Origin: CAWDLX01 sp046728155
GTDB taxonomy: Bacteria > Actinomycetota > Actinomycetes > Mycobacteriales > Micromonosporaceae
Reading direction: 5' to 3'
Assembly (NCBI GenBank): GCA_046728155.1
Contig: JBKPDY010000024.1
Coordinates: 1-22,390 of the forward strand
DNA length: 22,390 bases
Part shown: positions 5,895-14,071 of the stretch, one piece after another
How the letters are laid out: each line of letters begins with the position of its first letter
How positions within the stretch are numbered: the first letter of the stretch is position 1
Position numbers and translations under genes: made by a program
Notes under the pieces: generated by a model
Database searches by the model: none
Told to the model about the DNA's origin: nothing
Seen by the model: only the letters and a program-made list of their open reading frames with translations

Positions 5895-6479
5895 GTGGCG
5901 CCCTCGACCGCCGTACCCGCGATCTTCGCGGAGGCCGTGACCGGACTCCGTGCGGCGCGGCCGCGGCGGGAGATCAACCTGACCGAAGTGCCAGCCCCGC
6001 AACGCCTCGCGCCCTACGCGTTCGCCTTCTCCGCGACCGTCGTCCGCGACGATCAGGACGCCGCCGAGGGTCGCCTCATTCTCCTGCACGATCCGGCCGG
6101 ACACGAGGCATGGGAGGGCACCCTCCGGCTGGTGACCTACGTCACGGCCGAGCTCGACGCCGAGATGGCGGGCGACCCGTTCCTGCCGGAGGTCGGGTGG
6201 AGCTGGGTCACCGACGCGCTCGACCACAGTGGCGCCCGCTACAAGGCGGCCGCCGGCACGGTCACCCAGACGCTGTCGACCCGTTTCGGTGACCTCTCGG
6301 GGCGGCCCGACTCGGCCGACATCGAGATACGGGCGTCGTGGACACCCGTCGACCGGGGCCTCCAGGCCCACCTGGACGCCTGGTGCGCCCTTCTCGCTTC
6401 GATCGCTGGCCTTCCGCCACCGGGGGTCGTCCTGCTCAAGGGACGCGCGTCGCCACCCCCGGCTACCGGTCAAAGGTGA
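5895..6479 (+). CDS. DUF3000 family protein (194 aa)
   Basis: This is a conserved actinobacterial protein of unknown function, usually placed between hemE and the RNase D gene (M. tuberculosis Rv2680 in that layout, from memory). Recognisable blocks are RREINLTEVPAPQRLAPYAF, a strand-rich middle with RLILLHDPAGHEAWEGTLRL, EVGWSWVTDALD, and YKAAAGTVTQTLSTRFGDL, which ends in the acidic and polar stretch of the family. There is no signal peptide, membrane segment or obvious catalytic motif. The GTG at 5895 is chosen because the protein then starts just before the conserved FAEAVTGL region and a TANNNT element lies 6 bases upstream. Its last 17 bases overlap the 3' end of the convergent methyltransferase gene. 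Confidence 0.9.
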   Translation: MAPSTAVPAIFAEAVTGLRAARPRREINLTEVPAPQRLAPYAFAFSATVVRDDQDAAEGRLILLHDPAGHEAWEGTLRLVTYVTAELDAEMAGDPFLPEVGWSWVTDALDHSGARYKAAAGTVTQTLSTRFGDLSGRPDSADIEIRASWTPVDRGLQAHLDAWCALLASIAGLPPPGVVLLKGRASPPPATGQR

Positions 6480-7101
6480 ACAGCCGGCCAGTTGCCGGCC
6501 GCGGCGCTGGGTCGCCGACAAAGTAATGGGCCCCGACGGTGAAGTGGACATCGTCGGGAGCTTCGAAGGCGATCTCGTCGAACCCGGCCGCCGCCAACCA
6601 CCGGCGCACGGCTGGGGTCCGGTCCGGGGGCTCCCGGGTTCGGGTCCAGACGACCCAGGCTCCCGCCGCACAGAACGACGGCATCGCGGCGATCGTCGCG
6701 TGAATCTCGACGGGCGGGATGTTGCCCAGCACCCCGACGAGGAGCACCAGGTCGGCTCGGTCGAGGTCGGCGTATGTGGCAAGGTCGCCGGCGTCGGCGC
6801 GGTGGACGCGCACCCGGTCAAGGTTGGCTGCCTCGATCGACTCACGGGCGACGGCGACGTTGCGTGGGTCGGATTCGACCAGATCGACCCGCAGCCGGTG
6901 TGCGTCCGGCCTGGCCGCCAGCACCCCGACGATGTCCCGCCCTTGACCGGCGCAGACGCTCAGGACCCGCAGTCCCGCGTCGGGCCGGGAGTCCAGAAAG
7001 GCGACGATCTGGCTCTGCACGATGCGCAGCCGCCGGGACAGGGTCGACGTGGGGTCGCCGTACGGCTGATGCCACCGGAACCAGTCCGTCGCCTCGCTCA
7101 C
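6463..7101 (-). CDS. Class I SAM-dependent methyltransferase (212 aa)
   Basis: This is a single-domain Rossmann-fold methyltransferase. Motif I reads VLSVCAGQGRD (residues 46-56), the acidic residue at the end of the second strand is in DLVESDPRN (E76), motif II/III is HRADAGDLATYADL, and motif IV is ADLVLLVGVLGNIPP. The C-terminal part (HFTVGAHYFVGDPAP) completes the sheet. The substrate is not evident. The N-terminal MSEATDWFRWHQPYGDPTSTL is typical of small actinobacterial methyltransferases next to this core cluster. The start is the GTG at 7099-7101; the RBS is weak, with only a GGGG run upstream. It lies downstream of the proline-rich membrane protein on the same strand and converges on the DUF3000 gene with a 17-base tail overlap. 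Confidence 0.88.
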   Translation of the reverse strand: MSEATDWFRWHQPYGDPTSTLSRRLRIVQSQIVAFLDSRPDAGLRVLSVCAGQGRDIVGVLAARPDAHRLRVDLVESDPRNVAVARESIEAANLDRVRVHRADAGDLATYADLDRADLVLLVGVLGNIPPVEIHATIAAMPSFCAAGAWVVWTRTREPPDRTPAVRRWLAAAGFDEIAFEAPDDVHFTVGAHYFVGDPAPRPATGRLFTFDR

Positions 7102-7165
7102 CGGTCAGCCCCGAAACCGGCCGATAGCTGGGCGCCGGCCGGGCCGGCGTCCGCGTCGGCACGCG

Positions 7166-8173
7166 CTACAGGAACTGCGAAGCTTTGCGACACTTGGTGT
7201 CCGCATCGTTGATGGCGCGTTGCACGGCGGCGGTGATCTGGCCGTTTGCCTTGTCGATCGCGGCGAACTCGGCGTCCAGCGCCTTGAGGCAGTCGATGAG
7301 GACCTGCTTGTCCTGGCTCGTTTGGTCGTTCGTGTCCTGGGCGTCCTTGAGGTCGCCCTTGGTCTTGTCAAGGTCCTTCTGCAGCTGATCGTTCGACGAC
7401 GTGAGCGAACCCACCTGACCCGCCAAGGCGGTGATCTGGTTGTTCGCCTTCGATGTCTCGTGCTTCTGCAGCAGGAACAGCGTCGTCATGACGCCGCTCG
7501 CCCCCACCAGCAAGGCCACCAGAACCGACAACACGATCAGACCGGCCCGGCCGTGTCCGCTGGTCGCCGGCGGTGCGGGCACGGCGCTCGGAATACCGTA
7601 CGGGTAGGGATACGCCGACACCGGCGGGACCGAGAACTGTTGAGCCAGCGTCGGATCGAAGGTTGGCGGAGCCGGATACGCCGGCACGGGTGCGGCACCG
7701 GGCGGGTAGTTCGCGGCCGGCGGCGGCATCGGAACGGATACCGCCGGCGTAGCCGGTGGCGTCGGGCTCCGGCTTGGGGCTGGCGGCGGAGAGGCCGGAG
7801 GAGCGGGTGGCGGCGGAGAGGCCGGAGGAGCGGGTGGCGGCTCGGCGGCCGGCACCGCGGCGGCGAAGGACGAGAATGCCGACGACACCTGGGAGCTGGG
7901 GGCGACCGAGGGTGAGGGAGCCTCTGGCGGCGGGTACGTACCAGGCAAGGGCACCGATGGCGGCCCGGATTCGCTCACCGGAACGCTCGAGCCCGAGCCG
8001 GCCGGGAATGACGGCGCCGGCGGGTACGCCGCCAGTGGGTCATACGTCCAAGGACTCGACGGCTGCGAAGTCTCCTCCACGGCGGGGGCCGGCCGCGCGT
8101 CCGGGGCACTCGTCGAAGGTTCGGAGTCGTCCGACGGCGGCGGGGCACTGGTCTCGTCTCCTGGGTAACTCAT
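7166..8173 (-). CDS. Proline-rich single-pass membrane protein with C-terminal coiled coil
   Basis: The 335-residue protein has three parts. Residues 1-205 are a low-complexity Pro/Ser/Ala region, presumably cytoplasmic and disordered. Residues 210-235 (GLIVLSVLVALLVGASGVMT and following) are one membrane helix. Residues 238-290 are rich in Asn, Gln, Asp and Lys with heptad-like spacing (QLQKDLDKTKGDLKDAQ) and look like an extracytoplasmic coiled coil, followed by a short helical tail with Cys295 and Cys328 that might form a disulfide. No enzyme motif is present. GAGGAG 5 bases upstream supports the ATG at 8171-8173. A 27-base unit is repeated in tandem in the proline-rich part. Similar architecture is common among uncharacterised actinobacterial cell-envelope proteins; the function is unknown. 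It is divergent from the RNase D gene. Confidence 0.85.
   Translation of the reverse strand: MSYPGDETSAPPPSDDSEPSTSAPDARPAPAVEETSQPSSPWTYDPLAAYPPAPSFPAGSGSSVPVSESGPPSVPLPGTYPPPEAPSPSVAPSSQVSSAFSSFAAAVPAAEPPPAPPASPPPPAPPASPPPAPSRSPTPPATPAVSVPMPPPAANYPPGAAPVPAYPAPPTFDPTLAQQFSVPPVSAYPYPYGIPSAVPAPPATSGHGRAGLIVLSVLVALLVGASGVMTTLFLLQKHETSKANNQITALAGQVGSLTSSNDQLQKDLDKTKGDLKDAQDTNDQTSQDKQVLIDCLKALDAEFAAIDKANGQITAAVQRAINDADTKCRKASQFL
7781..7834. repeat. Two tandem copies of a 27-bp unit inside the proline-rich gene
   Basis: Bases 7781-7807 and 7808-7834 are identical, and a third copy begins at 7835 but diverges after about 7 bases. The unit encodes nine residues of the PPAPPASPP type, so copy-number changes would keep the reading frame. 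Confidence 0.85.
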
Positions 8174-8282
8174 GTCACTCCTCAGCTCATCAGCCCAGGT
8201 GAGGGCACGCGCTCACGGTAGGCCGACCCGGCACGCTGCGCGACCCCTGAATCACGCCCCAGCGCTACCGCCAAGGAAGTTG

Positions 8283-8292
8283 ACCGTACGGT
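8283..8292 (+). promoter_or_regulatory. Palindrome overlapping the leaderless -10 element of the RNase D gene
   Basis: ACCGTACGGT is a perfect 10-bp palindrome at 8283-8292. Its right half is TACGGT (8287-8292), which lies 6 bases before the GTG at 8299, the spacing of a leaderless -10. The GGAGG at 8294-8298 abuts the start codon and is too close to act as a normal RBS for it. Confidence 0.45.
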
Positions 8293-8298
8293 AAGGAG

Positions 8299-9546
8299 GT
8301 GACCGACGGACCGGCCGTGCCCGCTGAGCCCGCCGTCGTGCTCACCGCACCCAGAGAGGGCACCCCAGATCCGGTCGTTACACCGGCGGCGCTCAACCGG
8401 GCGGCGAAGCGCCTCGGGGCTGGGAAGGGCGCGGTGGCCGTCGATGCCGAGCGCGCCTCGGGGTACCGCTACACGCCTCGGGCCTACCTGGTGCAGTTGC
8501 GCCGGCAGGGCGCCGGCACGGTTCTCATCGACCCTCTCCCCTTCGCCGACCTCACCGAGGTGGGTGAGGTCATCGCGGGCGAGGAATGGGTGCTGCACGC
8601 CGCGAGCCAGGACCTGCCATGCCTGGTGGAGATAGGCCTGCGCCCAACCCGGCTGTTCGACACCGAACTCGCCGCCCGCCTGGCCAACCTGGAGCGGGTC
8701 GGGCTGGCGGCGCTCACCGAGAGCTTGCTCGGATATGCGCTGGAGAAGCACCATTCGGCCGCTGACTGGTCCACCCGGCCGCTGCCGCCGTCCTGGCTGA
8801 CATACGCAGCGCTCGATGTCGAGCTCCTCATCGATCTGCGGGACGAGCTTCAGGACGAACTCGCGAAGCAGGGCAAACTCGACTGGGCGCACGAGGAGTT
8901 CGCCGCGTTGGTCGCCTCGGCCGGCCGGACTCCGCTGCCTCGGCTGGACCCGTGGCGCCGAACCTCCGGTATCCACAAGATCCGTGGACTGCGGGCACTC
9001 GCCCGCGTGCGGGCGCTGTGGTATGCGCGTGACCGCATCGCCCAGCGCCGTGACGCCGCGCCGGGACGGATCCTCGGCGACAGCGCGATCATTTCTGCGG
9101 CCACGGTCGACCCCCGCGACGAGCGGGAACTGCTGGCGCTCTCCGGCTTCGGCGGCCGGTCGGTCCGCCGGCTAGCTCCGGTCTGGCTCGACGCGCTGGC
9201 GCAGGCGCGGGCGCTTGCCGACGCCGACCTGCCCCAGTCGCCGATCGCCGAGGGCCCGCCGCCGCCACACCGCTGGGCGGAGCGCGACCCGGTCGCGGCC
9301 GCTCGGCTGGCTCGCTGCCGCGAGGTCGTCACCCGCCTCGCCGCCGAGCACAACCTGCCGCCGGAGAACCTGGTGTCACCCGACTCGATCCGTCGCCTGG
9401 CCTGGACGCCGCCGCCCGACCCGACGCAAGACAATGTCACCGACGCCCTTGCCGGCACGGGCGTACGGCGCTGGCAAACGGCCCTGCTCGCCGGCGAGCT
9501 GGCCCATGTACTGCCCGACCCCAGAGCGCCGTCCACAAAGGACTAA
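8299..9546 (+). CDS. rnd: Ribonuclease D (3'-5' exonuclease with HRDC domain)
   Basis: The 415-residue protein has a DEDDy exonuclease domain at about residues 30-200 and an HRDC helical domain at about 205-285. It ends in the second HRDC-like C-terminal region typical of actinobacterial RNase D. The catalytic set is visible: D49 and E51 (AVDAERASGYRY), D105 (HAASQDLPCL), and Y169 and D173 (YAALDVELL). The family trims the 3' ends of tRNA and other stable RNAs in the cytoplasm. The GTG at 8299 has TACGGT 6 bases upstream, which favours a leaderless start; the later GTG at 8317 would be 18 bases from the GGAGG. It follows DUF3000 in the conserved order, here separated by two inserted minus-strand genes, and ends in a strong hairpin shared with galE. 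Confidence 0.93.
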   Translation: MTDGPAVPAEPAVVLTAPREGTPDPVVTPAALNRAAKRLGAGKGAVAVDAERASGYRYTPRAYLVQLRRQGAGTVLIDPLPFADLTEVGEVIAGEEWVLHAASQDLPCLVEIGLRPTRLFDTELAARLANLERVGLAALTESLLGYALEKHHSAADWSTRPLPPSWLTYAALDVELLIDLRDELQDELAKQGKLDWAHEEFAALVASAGRTPLPRLDPWRRTSGIHKIRGLRALARVRALWYARDRIAQRRDAAPGRILGDSAIISAATVDPRDERELLALSGFGGRSVRRLAPVWLDALAQARALADADLPQSPIAEGPPPPHRWAERDPVAAARLARCREVVTRLAAEHNLPPENLVSPDSIRRLAWTPPPDPTQDNVTDALAGTGVRRWQTALLAGELAHVLPDPRAPSTKD

Positions 9547-9547
9547 C

Positions 9548-9575
9548 GCTCCGCCGGTCGGGTCGACCGGGGAGC
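9548..9575. terminator. Strong hairpin between convergent rnd and galE
   Basis: GCTCC (9548-9552), one bulged G, CCGGTCG (9554-9560), loop GGT, CGACCGG (9564-9570) and GGAGC (9571-9575) form a 12-bp GC-rich stem with a 3-base loop. It starts just after the rnd stop and 32 bases from the galE stop. There is no T-tract, as is usual in actinobacteria, and it can work in both directions. Confidence 0.75.
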
Positions 9576-9606
9576 CTCCGATGCGGCGCGGTGATCGCCG
9601 ACCAGC

Positions 9607-10608
9607 TCACGAATGCAACCGGCTGTCCCGCACGGCCGACCACCGCATCGAGTCGCGGATGGCGTCCTCGATCGATAGTTGCGACTCCCAGCCGAGCAGG
9701 GCGCGCGCCTTGTCGGTGCGGGTGAACGAGCCGACCACATCGCCCGGCCGGGGACCGCTCTCCCGTACCCGCAATGGTTTGTCGGCGACGGCCAGGTACG
9801 CCTTCACGAACTCCCGCACCGTCGTACCCGAGCCGGTGCCGAGGTTGATCACGTCGTACCTGGGCCGGCCACCCGGCGGCAGCAGTTCGTCGAAGCGCTG
9901 AAGCGCCCGTACGTGCGCTGCCGCCAGGTCCCAGACATGGATGTAGTCGCGGATGCCGGATCCGTCGCGGGTGGGCCAGTCGACGCCGGTGAGGACGAAC
10001 TCCTCATCGTTCTCGGCGGCGGCGAGTATCTGCCCGAGTAGGTGGGTCGGGCGGCGGATCTGCAGTCCGCTGCGCAGCTTCGGGTCGGCCCCGATCGGGT
10101 TGAAGTACCGCAGCGAGAGCACGCGTAGGTCGTACGCGGCCGTGCAGTCTTCGAGAACCGTCTCCATGACGACCTTGGTACGGGCGTACGGGCTCGCGGG
10201 CGCCAATGGCGATGACTCGTCGACCGAGAAGTCCTCCCCCGGCGCGTAGATGGCGGCGGAGGAGCTGAAGAGATAACGCGAGCACCCGTTGCGGACGACA
10301 TGTTCGATGAAGTCGACCGACTTGGAGACGTTCTCGCGGTAGTACCGCAGCGGTTGCGCCACCGATTCGGGCACTACGATCAACGCAGCCGCGTGGACGA
10401 CGGCTTCGATGTCCGGATGCTCGGCGTAGATCTTGTCGATCAAGGCACCATCGGAGATGTCGCCCCGGTAGAAGATCCTGCCGCGGACGAACTCGGCCCG
10501 GCCGGTGCTCAGGTTGTCCATGATCACCGGCGTGATGCCGTTGTCCAGACACGCCGAGCTCACGGTACTGCCGATGTAACCCGCACCACCTGCGATGAGC
10601 ACCTTCAT
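9607..10608 (-). CDS. galE: UDP-glucose 4-epimerase
   Basis: This is a 333-residue short-chain dehydrogenase of the extended type. The NAD-binding motif GGAGYIGS is at residues 7-14, the catalytic Ser lies in LFSSSAAIYAP (around 115-117), and the YxxxK pair is Y141 and K145 (SPYARTK). LSLRYFNPIGADP and VINLGTGSGTTVREF are typical GalE blocks. The enzyme interconverts UDP-glucose and UDP-galactose in the cytoplasm, feeding cell-wall and exopolysaccharide galactose. The ATG at 10606-10608 directly precedes KVLIAGGAG, so the start is firm. A GGGAG lies about 9 bases upstream. A TAGGTT element about 30 bases upstream may be its -10. It is divergent from fadA. A related UDP-sugar epimerase specificity cannot be excluded from motifs alone. 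Confidence 0.92.
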   Translation of the reverse strand: MKVLIAGGAGYIGSTVSSACLDNGITPVIMDNLSTGRAEFVRGRIFYRGDISDGALIDKIYAEHPDIEAVVHAAALIVVPESVAQPLRYYRENVSKSVDFIEHVVRNGCSRYLFSSSAAIYAPGEDFSVDESSPLAPASPYARTKVVMETVLEDCTAAYDLRVLSLRYFNPIGADPKLRSGLQIRRPTHLLGQILAAAENDEEFVLTGVDWPTRDGSGIRDYIHVWDLAAAHVRALQRFDELLPPGGRPRYDVINLGTGSGTTVREFVKAYLAVADKPLRVRESGPRPGDVVGSFTRTDKARALLGWESQLSIEDAIRDSMRWSAVRDSRLHS

Positions 10609-10636
10609 GCCTTCGCCGCTCCCGTCCTCCGGTACG

Positions 10637-10642
10637 AACCTA
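10637..10642 (-). promoter_or_regulatory. Candidate -10 element of galE
   Basis: TAGGTT on the minus strand, about 29 bases before the ATG, with only a weak -35 (TCTGAC at 10665-10660, 17-base spacer). The same hexamer appears in the promoter proposed for the 362-742 gene. Confidence 0.4.
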
Positions 10643-10705
10643 GCCGACCCCAACTGTGTGTCAGAGAGCACGGCGGAACCTGTGCGGGACCTAGTTACTG
10701 GCGAG

Positions 10706-10711
10706 TAGCAT
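10706..10711 (+). promoter_or_regulatory. Candidate -10 element of the fadA-fadB operon
   Basis: TAGCAT lies 33 bases before the fadA GTG, with no good -35. A strong Shine-Dalgarno, GAGGAGG, follows 5 bases before the start codon, so this operon is translated from a leader, unlike several neighbours. Confidence 0.4.
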
Positions 10712-10744
10712 AGTGCTGACGTATCCGCGTCCGAGGAGGCTGTC

Positions 10745-11941
10745 GTGTCCCGAGCAGTCCGAGAGGTCGACTTCGTCGACGGTGTCCGCACACCGTTCGG
10801 CAAGGCCGGTGGCCTGTACGCCAACACCCGGGCCGACGACCTGGTGATCAGGTGCATCCGCGAGCTGCTGCGACGAAACCCGCAGCTCCCACCCGACCGC
10901 GTTGACGAGGTCGCCATCGCGGCGACGACCCAGATCGGCGATCAGGGCCTGACGATCGGCCGTACCGCGGCGCTGCTGGCCGGGCTGCCGAAGACGGTAC
11001 CCGGCTTCGCCATCGACCGGATGTGCGCCGGCGCCATGACGGCGGTGACCACGGTGGCAAGCGGAATAGCCATCGGTGCCTATGACGTGGCCATCGCCGG
11101 CGGCGTCGAGCACATGGGCCGCCACCCCATGGGTGAGGGGGTCGACCCGAATCCTCGAATCCTGGCCGAGAAGCTGGTCGACCCGTCCGCGCTCGTCATG
11201 GGCGCGACCGCCGAGAACCTGCACGACCGGCTGCCCGGCGTCTCAAGGGAACGGGCCGACCGGTTCGGGCTCGCCTCCCAGGAGAGGACGGCCAAGGCGT
11301 ACGCCGACGGCAAGCTCCAGCCCGACCTGGTCACGGTGGCCGTGCGCGATCCTTCGGAGGGCTGGGGACTGGCTACAGTGGATGAAGCTCCCCGGGAGAC
11401 CTCACCCGAGAAGCTCGCGGCCCTGAAGACCCCGTTCCGTCCACATGGGAAGGTCACCGCTGGTAACGCGGCGGGCCTCAACGACGGCGCCACCGCGTGC
11501 CTGCTCGCGAGCGCCGAGGCGGCCACGGAACTCGGGCTCTCTGTGGCGATGCGGCTGGTCTCGTACGGGTTCGCCGGCGTCGAACCGGAGGTCATGGGCT
11601 TCGGCCCGATCCCTTCGACGGAGAAGGCGCTCCGGCTGGCCGGTCTCTCCATAGAGGACATCGGCCTTTTCGAGCTGAACGAGGCGTTCGCGGTCCAGGT
11701 GCTCGCGTTTCTCGATCACTTCGGGATCGCCGACGATGATCCGCGGGTCAACCCGTGGGGCGGCGCCATCGCGGTCGGCCACCCGCTGGCGTCGTCCGGA
11801 GTACGGCTGATGACCCAGTTGGCGCGGGAGTTCGCCGAGCACCCCGAGGTCCGGTACGGCCTGACCGCGATGTGCGTCGGCATCGGAATGGGCGGCACGG
11901 TCATCTGGGAGAATCCACACTGGACGGAGGCAGCCAAGTGA
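10745..11941 (+). CDS. fadA: Acetyl-CoA C-acyltransferase (3-ketoacyl-CoA thiolase)
   Basis: The 398-residue thiolase has all catalytic blocks: Cys94 in DRMCAGAM as the acyl acceptor, NEAFAVQ, the histidine in GGAIAVGHPLASSG, and the second cysteine in TAMCVGIGMGG near the C-terminus. It cleaves 3-ketoacyl-CoA into acetyl-CoA and a shortened acyl-CoA, the last step of a beta-oxidation round. The GTG at 10745 has GAGGAGG 5 bases upstream. The stop overlaps the fadB start as GTGA, consistent with a coupled trifunctional pair making the alpha and beta subunits of one complex. Thiolases also run in the condensing direction, but the fadB partner points to degradation. Confidence 0.94.
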   Translation: MSRAVREVDFVDGVRTPFGKAGGLYANTRADDLVIRCIRELLRRNPQLPPDRVDEVAIAATTQIGDQGLTIGRTAALLAGLPKTVPGFAIDRMCAGAMTAVTTVASGIAIGAYDVAIAGGVEHMGRHPMGEGVDPNPRILAEKLVDPSALVMGATAENLHDRLPGVSRERADRFGLASQERTAKAYADGKLQPDLVTVAVRDPSEGWGLATVDEAPRETSPEKLAALKTPFRPHGKVTAGNAAGLNDGATACLLASAEAATELGLSVAMRLVSYGFAGVEPEVMGFGPIPSTEKALRLAGLSIEDIGLFELNEAFAVQVLAFLDHFGIADDDPRVNPWGGAIAVGHPLASSGVRLMTQLAREFAEHPEVRYGLTAMCVGIGMGGTVIWENPHWTEAAK

Positions 11942-14025
11942 CCACACCGACGTTCGCTGACGAGGTCGTCACCAACGCGCTACTGCGGATGGTGAAGGTG
12001 CCCGGGCTGGATCGGCCGGCGGCACTGATCACATTGGACAACGGCTTCGACCACACCCGGCCCACCTCGCTGGGCCCCGGAGGTCTGGCCAGTCTTGACT
12101 CCGCCATCGATGCCGCGCTGCAGGCCTCGCCGGCATTCGTTGCGGTCACTGGCAAGCCGTACATCTTCTGCGTCGGTGCCGATGTCACCGGAATGCCCCT
12201 GATCCGCTCCCGCGAGCAGGCGCTTGCCATCGGCCGGTACGGGCATGCTGTCTTCGCTAAGCTGCGCGACGCGGCGATCCCGACGTTCGCGTTCGTCAAC
12301 GGTGCCGCGATGGGCGGCGGGCTGGAGCTGGCCCTGCACTGCCGTTACCGGACGCTCTCCAGCAGTGTACGGGCGGTGGCCCTGCCGGAGGTCTCACTCG
12401 GTCTCGTCCCGGCCTGGGGTGGCACGCAACTGTTGCCCAACCTCATCGGTCTGGTGGACGCGGCAACGGTGATCATCCAGAATCCGCTTCAGCAGAACCG
12501 GATGCTGCGCGCGGGTGAGGCCCACGAGCTCGGGATAGCCGACGTGCTCTTCGAGCCGGCCGACTTTCTCGAGCGGTCACTGGAGTGGGCCGCGTCAGTC
12601 GTGAGTGGACGGACCGCGGTGGAACGGCCACCGGTCGACCGGGACTCGTGGGAGGCGGTGATCGCCATCGCGCGCGGGATGCTGGATGAGCGTCTGCATG
12701 GCGCCGCGCCCGCGCCGTACCGGGCACTGGATCTGCTCGCCCTCGCCCGGGACACCGACCTCGCCGATGGAACTGCCGCCGAGAACGAGGCTCTGGCCGA
12801 CCTGCTGATGAGCGAGGAGCTGCGCAGCGGGCTGTATGCGTTCGATCTCGTTCAGCATCGGGCCCGGCGGCCGGCCAGAGCCCCGAGCGGAACGCTGGCG
12901 CGTCCGGTGACAAAGGTCGGCATCGTCGGGGCCGGGCTGATGGCAAGCCAGCTCGCGCTCCTGGCCGTCCGCCGCCTGGAGGTGCCAGTAGTCCTCAGCG
13001 ACCTCGACCAGTCCCGAGTGGACAAAGGCCTGTCCTATGTGTATACCGAGATCGCGAAGCTGGTCTCCAAAGGGCGGCTCGACGAGGGCAGGGCCGCGAA
13101 GCTCAACGGCCTCGTCTCCGGTACCGTCGACAACGCGGCATTCGCCGACGCGGAACTGGTCATCGAAGCCGTCTTCGAGGATCTCTCCGTCAAGAAGCAG
13201 GTTTGGGCGGAGCTGGAGAAGATCGTCGGCCCCGAGTGCGTTCTCGCCACGAACACCTCCGCCCTCTCGGTCACCGCCATGGCCGCCGACCTGGAGCACC
13301 CGGAGCGGGTCGTCGGACTCCACTTCTTCAACCCCGTGGCGGTGATGCCGTTGGTCGAGGTCGTACGGGGCGATCGGACGGATGAGGCGACGCTCGCGAC
13401 CGCGTTCGCCGTCAGCAAGGCGCTGCGCAAGTCATGCGTCCTCGTCAAGGACGCGCCGGCGTTCGTGGTGAACCGGGTGCTCTCCCGGTTCTTCGGCGCA
13501 ATCTTCGCCGCCATCGACGCGGGTACGCCGCCGGACACCGCCGACTCGGCGCTGGACGGGCTGGGCCTGCCGATGCGTCCGCTGGCGCTGCTCGAACTGG
13601 TCGGACCAGCGGTCGGCTACCACGTCGGCGGTATTCTGCACGACGCGTTTCCTGACCGGTTCCCGGCCAGCGACAACATGCGCCGGGTCGCCGAGTCGGG
13701 TCTGCCGGTGCTCGTGGACGGTGCGTTGAACCCTGCGTTGGCCGCGCTGTTGGACGTCGGCTCCGCGCCGCTGTCCGGACCGCAGGTGCGCGACGGCGCA
13801 CTGACAGCGCTGGCCGAGGAGATCCGCCTCATGCTCGACGAGGGCGTGGTGGCGCAGCCGCAGGACATCGACCTGTGTCTCTTGTTGGGGGCCGGCTGGC
13901 CGTTCCACCTCGGCGGGATCACGCCATACCTGGACCGCACCGGCATCGCCGAACGGGTGACCGGCCGGCGCTTCCTGCCGCGAGGAGTGGCCGCCCTGCC
14001 GAGCCTGCCGGTTATCCACAGCTAG
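11938..14025 (+). CDS. fadB: Fatty-acid oxidation alpha subunit: enoyl-CoA hydratase / 3-hydroxyacyl-CoA dehydrogenase
   Basis: The 695-residue fusion has an N-terminal crotonase domain (about 1-230) and a C-terminal hydroxyacyl-CoA dehydrogenase (about 320-695). The hydratase glutamates sit in AAMGGGLELALHCRY and LPEVSLGLVPAWGGTQ. The NAD motif is VGIVGAGLMASQLALL (from about residue 325), followed by ATNTSALSVTAMA and GLHFFNPVAVMPLVEVV with the catalytic histidine. The protein hydrates trans-2-enoyl-CoA and oxidises the resulting L-3-hydroxyacyl-CoA, handing the product to FadA. The GTG at 11938 overlaps the fadA stop. The MASQ in place of MGxG in the NAD loop is a variant I associate with actinobacterial FadB. 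A compact GC-rich hairpin follows its stop. Confidence 0.95.
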   Translation: MTTPTFADEVVTNALLRMVKVPGLDRPAALITLDNGFDHTRPTSLGPGGLASLDSAIDAALQASPAFVAVTGKPYIFCVGADVTGMPLIRSREQALAIGRYGHAVFAKLRDAAIPTFAFVNGAAMGGGLELALHCRYRTLSSSVRAVALPEVSLGLVPAWGGTQLLPNLIGLVDAATVIIQNPLQQNRMLRAGEAHELGIADVLFEPADFLERSLEWAASVVSGRTAVERPPVDRDSWEAVIAIARGMLDERLHGAAPAPYRALDLLALARDTDLADGTAAENEALADLLMSEELRSGLYAFDLVQHRARRPARAPSGTLARPVTKVGIVGAGLMASQLALLAVRRLEVPVVLSDLDQSRVDKGLSYVYTEIAKLVSKGRLDEGRAAKLNGLVSGTVDNAAFADAELVIEAVFEDLSVKKQVWAELEKIVGPECVLATNTSALSVTAMAADLEHPERVVGLHFFNPVAVMPLVEVVRGDRTDEATLATAFAVSKALRKSCVLVKDAPAFVVNRVLSRFFGAIFAAIDAGTPPDTADSALDGLGLPMRPLALLELVGPAVGYHVGGILHDAFPDRFPASDNMRRVAESGLPVLVDGALNPALAALLDVGSAPLSGPQVRDGALTALAEEIRLMLDEGVVAQPQDIDLCLLLGAGWPFHLGGITPYLDRTGIAERVTGRRFLPRGVAALPSLPVIHS

Positions 14026-14031
14026 AAACGC

Positions 14032-14049
14032 GCCCCGGGGACCCGGGCC
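14032..14049. terminator. Possible hairpin after fadB
   Basis: GCCCCGGG-GA-CCCGGGCC pairs at 7 of 8 positions. It begins 6 bases after the fadB stop. The 2-base spacing means the innermost pairs would open to form a loop. It is a weak terminator candidate. Confidence 0.35.
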
Positions 14050-14071
14050 ATCGAGCGGGCAGACTCAACGG

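Noticed and set aside
9215..9901. Plus-strand open frame running across the rnd/galE junction
   Set aside because: It is an out-of-frame reading of rnd followed by the antisense of galE, with Arg/Pro/Ser-rich composition and no start signals.
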